Shown one piece after another: positions 1 through 5,783 of a DNA stretch of 14,099 nt. Source of the DNA: Bacteroidota bacterium (GTDB taxonomy: Bacteria; Bacteroidota; Bacteroidia; Flavobacteriales; Flavobacteriaceae); contig JAACDD010000099.1 of the NCBI GenBank assembly GCA_009937085.1, forward strand, positions 1 through 14,099. The letters are read 5' to 3'. Position 1 is the first letter of the stretch. Every line of letters begins with the position of its first letter. The notes beneath the pieces are model-generated. The model ran no database searches. It had not been told where the DNA came from and saw nothing but the letters and a program-made list of their open reading frames with translations. A program made the position numbers and the translations under genes.

Positions 1-141
1 ACATCAGCCATTACGAGAATGCATGAAGATATCGTGTTGTACAAAACATGTAAAGCAAATACCGTAAAATCAGTAAAACACCTTTCGTTTGATAATATTA
101 AAAACCAGTGGAAAAAACTGATAGAGTCAGCTAACTCTTAA
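1..141 (+). CDS. C-terminal end of an unidentified protein (partial, enters from left edge)
   Basis: Frame 1 is open from the first base and ends at a TAA at 139-141, giving 46 residues with no visible start. The tail is basic and polar and finishes with an amphipathic helix-like stretch containing SFDNIKNQWKKLIES. A final helix of the form F-x-N-I-x-x-Q-W-x-x-L is common at the C-terminus of GT4-type glycosyltransferases, but with so little sequence that is only a resemblance, and I do not assign a function. The last 11 bases overlap the end of the convergent ftsE gene, so the two transcripts converge with no room for a separate terminator. Confidence 0.55.
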   Translation, partial: TSAITRMHEDIVLYKTCKANTVKSVKHLSFDNIKNQWKKLIESANS

Positions 142-811
142 CCAGTACCTCAGTTACCTTACCCTCTTCACACTTAAACGTCTTCCCGGGATATTTTTGA
201 ATAATACTAAAATCGTGGGTTGCCATAAGTACGGTGGTTCCTTGTGTGTTTACGTTTCGTAATACTTCCATGATTTCCCATCGGGTGATGGGGTCTAAGT
301 TTCCTGTGGGCTCATCGGCCAAAAGTACTTTTGGATTATTGAGAAGTGCCCGTGCAATAGAGAGCCGTTGTTGTTCGCCACCGGATAAGGTCTGTGGGAA
401 ACGTTTCTCTTTACCTTCCAAGCCTACAAGTGTTAATACTTCACTAATCCTTGTATTGCGTTCGGTTTTATTTTTCCAGCCTGTGGCACGAAGTACAAAA
501 GCCAAATTTTGATGTACACTTCGGTCGGGTAGAAGCTTAAAATCTTGAAAAACAATACCCAGTTTCCGTCTCAGTTTATGAATATGTCGTTTTTTGAGCT
601 TTGAAAGAGTGGTATCGCAAATATGAATTTCACCAGTTGCAAGCGGCATTGCAGCGTATAATGTACGAATCAAACTACTCTTACCGCTTCCTGTTCTACC
701 AATAAAATAGACAAAAGCACCTGCGGCAACTTCTAGCGACACCCCTTTCAATACCACCTTTTTGTGCTGGCTAATGGTGGTATTATCAATTTTTATTATT
801 GGTGAACTCAT
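131..811 (-). CDS. ftsE: Cell-division ABC-type ATPase FtsE
   Basis: FtsE is the cytoplasmic ATPase that works with the membrane protein FtsX to control peptidoglycan hydrolases at the division site. The 226-residue product has every ABC nucleotide-binding motif: Walker A GRTGSGKS (38-45), Q-loop VFQDFKLL (87-94), signature LSGGEQQR (142-149), Walker B VLLADEP (162-168) with Glu167, D-loop at 172-174 and switch His199. The FQDFxLL Q-loop and the small single-domain size favour FtsE over the LolD or MacB-type ATPases, which are the main alternatives. I chose the ATG at 809-811 because the product then begins MSSPIIKID, a typical FtsE start. In-frame ATGs at 818-820 and 830-832 would add 3 or 7 residues. 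No ftsX lies next to it here. It is transcribed away from asnB and overlaps the preceding partial gene tail to tail. Confidence 0.88.
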   Translation of the reverse strand: MSSPIIKIDNTTISQHKKVVLKGVSLEVAAGAFVYFIGRTGSGKSSLIRTLYAAMPLATGEIHICDTTLSKLKKRHIHKLRRKLGIVFQDFKLLPDRSVHQNLAFVLRATGWKNKTERNTRISEVLTLVGLEGKEKRFPQTLSGGEQQRLSIARALLNNPKVLLADEPTGNLDPITRWEIMEVLRNVNTQGTTVLMATHDFSIIQKYPGKTFKCEEGKVTEVLVKS

Positions 812-988
812 AATTGCCATAAAAGTAAGCATGTTTTAGAAGGAGTTAAACCAAATGTCGATTTAATCATCAATATTAATGAAAATATTAAGTTAAATTA
901 TATCATTAAGTTTAAATATTAAATTAAAACAATCAATTATAGTTTAAAATAAAAATAAAAAATACAAATTTGCATAAAAATTTAAACC
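812..988. promoter_or_regulatory. AT-rich divergent intergenic region ftsE / asnB
   Basis: This gap must hold the promoters of two divergent genes. About 870-985 is extremely AT-rich. On the + strand CAAATTTG at 965-972 matches the Bacteroidota -7 box TAnnTTTG at all but the first fixed base and lies 16 nt before the asnB ATG. On the - strand GACATTTG (852-859) matches all but the first fixed base and lies upstream of ftsE. No matching -33 TTG was found at the usual spacing for either. Two imperfect copies of ATTAAGTT(T)AAAT lie at 887-898 and 905-917, 18 nt apart. They could be an operator or chance in such biased sequence. Confidence 0.4.
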
Positions 989-2653
989 ATGTGTGGAATT
1001 GTATGTGCCTTAGATATAAAGCAACCAGCTGTTGAGCTTCGCCCGCAGCTTCTTGAAATGTCAAAAAAAATCCGTCACCGCGGTCCAGATTGGAGTGGTA
1101 TCCATGCCGATGATTTTGCTGTATTTGCGCATGAGCGTCTTGCAATCGTTGATCCAACTTCAGGCCGTCAGCCATTATATAGTGCAGATAAAAACTTGGT
1201 CTTGGCTGCCAATGGCGAAATTTACAATCACCGCGAACTACGCGCTACAACGCCAGATTACGAATTCCAAACAGGTTCTGACTGTGAAGTTATTTTGGCG
1301 CTATACCAAGAAAAAGGAGCTGATTTTATCGATGAGTTAAATGGCATTTTTGGGTTTGTAGTTTATGATGCTTCCACAAAAGCGTTTCTCATTGCTCGTG
1401 ACCACATGGGTATTATTCCGTTGTATTACGGTTTTGATCAAAACGGAACGCGTTATGTTGCTTCTGAGCTAAAAGCATTAGAAGGTATTTGCCATACCAT
1501 TGAAGTTTTTCCTCCAGGACATTATATGACTGAGAAAGACGATGCGCCACAGCGTTGGTATACACGTGACTGGGAAGATTTTGAAAATGTCAAAGACAAC
1601 GAAACAAGTATTGAAGATTTAGGGAAAGCTTTAGAAGATGCTGTCCACCGTCAATTGATGAGCGACGTGCCTTATGGCGTATTGCTCTCAGGGGGTTTGG
1701 ATTCGTCTATTACATCTGCGTTGGCAAAAAAGTTTGCCAAAAATCGCATTGAAGCTGATGACAAAAAAGAAGCGTGGTGGCCACAATTACATTCGTTTTC
1801 TATTGGTTTAGAAGGCTCTCCCGATTTAGCAGCTGCACAGATTGTAGCAGATAGAATTGGAACAGTACATCACGAAGTTACCTTCACTGTTCAAGAAGGA
1901 CTTGATGCCATCAAAGACGTTATTTATCACTTGGAAACCTATGATATTACCACGGTTCGCGCATCTACGCCTATGTATCTGCTTGCGCGTGTGATTAAAT
2001 CTATGGGCATTAAAATGGTGCTTTCTGGAGAAGGCGCCGATGAAGTTTTTGGAGGGTATTTATATTTTCACAAAGCACCAAGTGCAGAAGAGTTCCATAA
2101 AGAGACCGTTCGAAAACTTGAGAAGTTGTATCAATACGATTGTTTGCGTGCAAACAAGTCGCTTGCCGCTTGGGGTATTGAAGGACGTGTGCCATTTTTA
2201 GACAAGGAGTTTATGGATGTTGCGATGCGCATCAACCCAAAAGATAAAATGATTACGCCAGAGCGCATGGAAAAATGGGTGTTGCGAAAGGCTTTTGAAG
2301 ACGAATTACCAGCATCTGTTGCTTGGCGTCAAAAAGAGCAGTTCAGCGACGGCGTTGGTTACAGTTGGATTGATTCGCTTAAAGTAGTTGTAGAAGAAGC
2401 TGTAAGTGATGCGCAAATGGAGCAAGTAAGCCATCGTTTTCCAGTACAACCTCCACGCACAAAAGAAGAGTATTATTATCGCAGCATTTTTGAGGAACAT
2501 TTCCCCTCACAGGCTGCTGCTTTGACGGTCCCTTCTGTTCCATCTATTGCTTGTAGTACGCCAACGGCACTGGCCTGGGACGCATCATTTCAAAACATGA
2601 ACGAGCCTTCAGGTAGAGCCATTGGTGCGGTACACGTAGACGCCTATGAATAG
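989..2653 (+). CDS. asnB: Asparagine synthetase B, glutamine-hydrolysing
   Basis: This cytoplasmic enzyme makes asparagine from aspartate, ATP and glutamine-derived ammonia. The 554-residue product equals the length of E. coli AsnB. The N-terminal Ntn-type glutaminase domain (about 2-190) begins MCGIVCALD with the nucleophile Cys2 directly after the start methionine, which fixes the ATG at 989. Glutamine-binding elements R50-L51, NGEIYNH (75-81) and GSDCE (96-100) are present. The synthetase domain (about 210-515) has the PP-loop SGGLDSS (234-240) for ATP pyrophosphate binding and a later SGEGADEVFGGY motif. The C-terminal tail, including EPSGRAIGAVH, resembles that of the E. coli-type enzyme, so this is the standard biosynthetic AsnB rather than a short glycan- or peptide-modifying homologue. 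The gene is followed by an intrinsic terminator and appears monocistronic. Confidence 0.96.
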   Translation: MCGIVCALDIKQPAVELRPQLLEMSKKIRHRGPDWSGIHADDFAVFAHERLAIVDPTSGRQPLYSADKNLVLAANGEIYNHRELRATTPDYEFQTGSDCEVILALYQEKGADFIDELNGIFGFVVYDASTKAFLIARDHMGIIPLYYGFDQNGTRYVASELKALEGICHTIEVFPPGHYMTEKDDAPQRWYTRDWEDFENVKDNETSIEDLGKALEDAVHRQLMSDVPYGVLLSGGLDSSITSALAKKFAKNRIEADDKKEAWWPQLHSFSIGLEGSPDLAAAQIVADRIGTVHHEVTFTVQEGLDAIKDVIYHLETYDITTVRASTPMYLLARVIKSMGIKMVLSGEGADEVFGGYLYFHKAPSAEEFHKETVRKLEKLYQYDCLRANKSLAAWGIEGRVPFLDKEFMDVAMRINPKDKMITPERMEKWVLRKAFEDELPASVAWRQKEQFSDGVGYSWIDSLKVVVEEAVSDAQMEQVSHRFPVQPPRTKEEYYYRSIFEEHFPSQAAALTVPSVPSIACSTPTALAWDASFQNMNEPSGRAIGAVHVDAYE

Positions 2654-2694
2654 CCGTTTTTTGCACACATAATGTTGATAACTTGACAGAAAAC

Positions 2695-2727
2695 AAGCCT
2701 CACTTTTATCAATAAAGTGGGGCTTTT
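2695..2727 (+). terminator. Intrinsic terminator after asnB
   Basis: Positions 2695-2706 pair with 2714-2725 as a 12-bp stem with one G-T wobble (2700 with 2720) and a 7-nt loop TATCAAT. The right arm runs into TTTT (2724-2727). It lies 41 nt after the asnB stop. The left arm is preceded by AAAAC, so it could act weakly on the other strand, but no - strand gene ends here. Confidence 0.82.
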
Positions 2728-2731
2728 GCGT

Positions 2732-2739
2732 TAAATTTG
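2732..2739 (+). promoter_or_regulatory. Putative gyrB promoter -7 box
   Basis: TAAATTTG is a full match to the Bacteroidota -7 consensus TAnnTTTG, 30 nt before the gyrB ATG. No TTG -33 element is visible at 17-23 nt upstream. The sequence where it would lie is the loop and right arm of the asnB terminator hairpin. Confidence 0.5.
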
Positions 2740-2769
2740 TAAGAATAGCTTTTTTCTTAATAAGATTAT

Positions 2770-4707
2770 ATGAGTGATCAACCCAATCAAAATTATTCCG
2801 CAGATAGCATACAGGCATTAGAAGGAATGGAACATGTGCGCATGCGTCCATCCATGTATATTGGTGATGTTGGCGTGCGCGGATTGCACCACCTTGTCTA
2901 TGAAGTTGTAGATAACTCCATCGATGAGGCGCTTGCCGGGCATTGCGACCTTATTACGGTTCAAATCAACGAAGATAATTCCGTAACCGTAGAAGATAAC
3001 GGCCGTGGAATTCCCGTAGGCATGCACAAAAAAGAAGGCGTTTCTGCTCTTGAAGTAGTAATGACAAAAATTGGTGCGGGGGGTAAGTTTGATAAGGACT
3101 CCTATAAAGTTTCGGGTGGATTACACGGCGTAGGCGTTTCGTGTGTGAATGCACTTTCAGATTCACTCAAGGCAACCGTTTATCGCGATGGTAAAATTTG
3201 GGAGCAAGAATACGCACGTGGTAAAGCACAATACCCTGTTAGAACTGTTGGGGAAACTACCAAGGCAGGTACAGAAGTAACCTTTTTACCAGACCGATCT
3301 ATATTCAAGCAAACCATCGAATACAACTATGAAACGCTTGCTAATCGGATGCGAGAACTGGCTTTTTTGAATAAGGGAATCAAAATTCAGCTTACAGATC
3401 ACAGAGAAAAAGACGAAAAAGGCGAATCCGTTGGTGAGCTTTTTCATTCTGAAGAAGGATTAAAAGAATTTATTCGCTTTTTGGATGCCAATCGTGAGCC
3501 TATCACATCCGATGTCATTTCAATGGAAGGGGAAAAAAATGAGATTCCTGTTGAGGTTGCCATGGTGTATAACACCTCATTTACAGAGAATTTACACTCC
3601 TACGTCAATAATATCAATACACACGAAGGCGGTACACACCTTTCAGGATTTAGACGTGGTCTAACATCCACATTAAAGAAATATGCGGATTCTTCAGGAA
3701 TGCTAGACAAACTCAAATTTGAGATTTCTGGTGATGATTTTCGTGAAGGACTCACAGCGATTATATCCGTTAAAGTTGCCGAGCCACAGTTTGAAGGCCA
3801 AACCAAAACAAAACTAGGAAACAGAGATGTTAGCGCTGCAGTTTCTCAGGCGGTTTCCGAAATGCTTGAAAACTATTTAGAAGAGCATCCGAACGATGCC
3901 AAAATAATTGTGCAAAAAGTGATTTTGGCAGCTCAAGCAAGACATGCTGCACGCAAAGCGCGCGAAATGGTACAGCGCAAAACGGTTATGAGCGGCGGCG
4001 GATTACCAGGAAAGCTGTCCGATTGCTCAGAGCAAGATCCAAAATTATGTGAGGTATTCCTTGTTGAGGGAGATTCAGCAGGCGGTACGGCAAAACAAGG
4101 TCGTGACCGAAAATTTCAAGCTATCTTACCATTGCGTGGTAAAATCCTTAATGTGGAAAAAGCCATGCAGCACAAGGTGTTTGAAAACGAAGAAATTAGA
4201 AATATCTACACCGCGCTTGGTGTAACTATAGGTACCGAAGAGGATGCCAAAGCATTAAACTTAGAAAAATTACGCTATCACAAAATTGTGATTATGTGTG
4301 ATGCCGATGTTGATGGAAGTCACATTTCAACCCGTATTCTTACATGCTGTTTTAGATATATGCGAGAACTTGTTGAAAATGGCTACATCTATATTGCAAC
4401 ACCTCCGTTGTATTTGGTTAAGAAAGGTGCCAAAAAACAATACGCTTGGGACGATGATCAGCGTGATCGTTTGATGCAAGACTTTGGACAGGGTTCATCC
4501 GTACAACGTTATAAAGGTCTTGGTGAAATGAACGCAGAGCAACTTTGGGACACTACCATGAATCCAGAGTTTAGAACCTTGCGTCAAGTTACTATTGACA
4601 ATGGCGGCGAAGCTGACCGAGTTTTCTCAATGCTTATGGGAGATGAGGTGCCACCAAGACGTGAATTTATTGAAAAGAACGCTGTTTACGCGAATATTGA
4701 CGCTTAG
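2770..4707 (+). CDS. gyrB: DNA gyrase subunit B
   Basis: GyrB is the ATPase subunit of gyrase (with GyrA), the type IIA topoisomerase that introduces negative supercoils. The 645-residue product has the GHKL ATPase domain with EVVDNSIDEA (Glu45 general base, Asn49 for Mg-ATP), VEDNGRGIP (74-82, Asp76) and GGLHGVGVSCVNALS. These are followed by the transducer domain and the TOPRIM domain with EGDSAGG (433-439, Glu433) and DADVDGS (511-517; Asp511 and Asp513 as metal ligands). QRYKGLGEMN lies at 579-588 and a short C-terminus follows. It is the compact form without the roughly 170-residue insertion of E. coli GyrB. ParE is the main alternative. The full match to the gyrase-type TOPRIM and tail motifs, including QRYKGLGEMN, favours GyrB. 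The ATG at 2770 gives the usual short leader before YSADSIQALEGMEHVR. The gene has its own probable promoter. Confidence 0.95.
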   Translation: MSDQPNQNYSADSIQALEGMEHVRMRPSMYIGDVGVRGLHHLVYEVVDNSIDEALAGHCDLITVQINEDNSVTVEDNGRGIPVGMHKKEGVSALEVVMTKIGAGGKFDKDSYKVSGGLHGVGVSCVNALSDSLKATVYRDGKIWEQEYARGKAQYPVRTVGETTKAGTEVTFLPDRSIFKQTIEYNYETLANRMRELAFLNKGIKIQLTDHREKDEKGESVGELFHSEEGLKEFIRFLDANREPITSDVISMEGEKNEIPVEVAMVYNTSFTENLHSYVNNINTHEGGTHLSGFRRGLTSTLKKYADSSGMLDKLKFEISGDDFREGLTAIISVKVAEPQFEGQTKTKLGNRDVSAAVSQAVSEMLENYLEEHPNDAKIIVQKVILAAQARHAARKAREMVQRKTVMSGGGLPGKLSDCSEQDPKLCEVFLVEGDSAGGTAKQGRDRKFQAILPLRGKILNVEKAMQHKVFENEEIRNIYTALGVTIGTEEDAKALNLEKLRYHKIVIMCDADVDGSHISTRILTCCFRYMRELVENGYIYIATPPLYLVKKGAKKQYAWDDDQRDRLMQDFGQGSSVQRYKGLGEMNAEQLWDTTMNPEFRTLRQVTIDNGGEADRVFSMLMGDEVPPRREFIEKNAVYANIDA

Positions 4708-4732
4708 CCTTTCAGTATTGGCGTTCAAGCCG

Positions 4733-4740
4733 TATTTTTG
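4733..4740 (+). promoter_or_regulatory. Putative mdh promoter -7 box
   Basis: TATTTTTG is a full match to TAnnTTTG, 21 nt before the ATG at 4762. A TTG at 4718-4720 is only 12 nt upstream, too close to be a usual -33 element. The box covers the TTG codon (4738-4740) that would be the longest-frame start of mdh, which argues that the TTG is not the start. Confidence 0.55.
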
Positions 4741-4761
4741 CAGCACCAAAAGATCAAACTA

Positions 4762-5697
4762 ATGAAAGTTACTATTGTAGGCGCCGGAAATGTAGGTGCT
4801 ACTTGTGCAGATGCGATTGCTACGCAACGTATTGCCAGCGAAGTTGTATTGCTAGATATCAAAGAAGGATTTGCTGAAGGCAAAGCGCTTGACATGATGC
4901 AAACCGCTACAACGCTAGGATTTAACACCAAAATTGTAGGGACTACAAACGATTATTCCAAAACCGCTAATAGCGACGTAGTGGTTATCACCTCAGGTAT
5001 TCCACGAAAGCCAGGAATGACTCGTGAGGAGCTCATTGGTATTAACGCAGGAATAGTTCAAACTGTTTCGGAAAATGTTTTGGCAAACTCGCCAGAGGCC
5101 ATTATTGTGGTGGTGTCCAACCCTATGGATACCATGACCTATTTGGCATTGAAAAAAACAGGATTGCCTAAAAATCGTATTATAGGCATGGGAGGTGCAC
5201 TTGACAGTTCTCGTTTTAAAAGCTATTTATCTCTTGCACTTGACAAACCCGCAAATGACATTCACGGAATGGTTATTGGAGGTCACGGGGATACAACCAT
5301 GATTCCACTCACGCGTTTAGCGTCTTACAACGGAATTCCTGTTTCAAGTTTATTAGAAGAGGAAGCGCTTAAACAAGTAGCTGCAGACACCATGGTAGGT
5401 GGCGCTACCCTTACAAAACTTTTAGGTACTTCAGCGTGGTACGCACCGGGTGCTTCGGTTGCGTATTTGGTGGACAGTATTTTGAACGATCAAAAGCGTA
5501 TTATCCCTTGTTCTGTTTATTTAGAAGGAGAATACAACCAAGAGGATATTTGTATCGGTGTGCCTTGTGTCATTGGTCGTAACGGTTGGGAATCTATCGT
5601 AGATATCAATCTTAACGAAGAAGAACAAGCAACATTTGATAAAAGTGCTACTGCCGTTCGCACCATGAACGCAGCTTTAGATGGCATTCTTTCGTAA
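4762..5697 (+). CDS. mdh: NAD-dependent malate dehydrogenase
   Basis: Malate dehydrogenase converts malate and NAD+ to oxaloacetate and NADH in the TCA cycle. The 311-residue product belongs to the LDH/MDH family (LDH-like MDH type). The Rossmann fold opens with VGAGNVG (6-12), and Asp32 at the end of strand two fits NAD preference. PRKPGMTREE (81-90) carries substrate-binding Arg82 and Arg88. In the lactate dehydrogenases of this family the first arginine is replaced by Gln, so malate is the likely substrate. VSNPMD (118-123), Asp148, Arg151 and GGHGDT (173-178) with catalytic His175 complete the active site. I start at the ATG at 4762, which places GAGNVG at the usual distance. The frame is open back to a TTG at 4738, but that codon lies in the promoter box. 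A TAnnTTTG box suggests transcription separate from gyrB. Confidence 0.93.
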   Translation: MKVTIVGAGNVGATCADAIATQRIASEVVLLDIKEGFAEGKALDMMQTATTLGFNTKIVGTTNDYSKTANSDVVVITSGIPRKPGMTREELIGINAGIVQTVSENVLANSPEAIIVVVSNPMDTMTYLALKKTGLPKNRIIGMGGALDSSRFKSYLSLALDKPANDIHGMVIGGHGDTTMIPLTRLASYNGIPVSSLLEEEALKQVAADTMVGGATLTKLLGTSAWYAPGASVAYLVDSILNDQKRIIPCSVYLEGEYNQEDICIGVPCVIGRNGWESIVDINLNEEEQATFDKSATAVRTMNAALDGILS

Positions 5698-5721
5698 TTT
5701 TTACCTCCTTTAATTAGGTAT

Positions 5722-5751
5722 TTGTTAATCAGGGCGGATACGTTATATTTG
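5722..5751 (+). promoter_or_regulatory. Putative secDF promoter (-33 TTG and -7 TATATTTG)
   Basis: This is the best promoter match in the window. TTG at 5722-5724 and TATATTTG at 5744-5751 are separated by 19 nt, within the spacing known for the Bacteroidota primary sigma factor (TTG, 17-23 nt, TAnnTTTG). The secDF ATG follows 32 nt after the box. Confidence 0.65.
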
Positions 5752-5783
5752 CTCGTCTCATATACGACACTAAATTCTATATC

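Noticed and set aside
125..141. Small inverted repeat near the convergent stops of the first gene and ftsE
   Set aside because: AGAGT and ACTCT give only a 5-bp stem without a T tract on either side, not convincing as a shared terminator.
4708..4732. Possible terminator between gyrB and mdh
   Set aside because: No stem of useful length and no T tract beyond the -7 box. Read-through from gyrB into mdh remains possible.
5702..5724. Possible terminator after mdh (TACCT at 5702-5706 with AGGTA at 5716-5720)
   Set aside because: The stem is only 5 bp with a 9-nt loop and a poor T tract, too weak to call.
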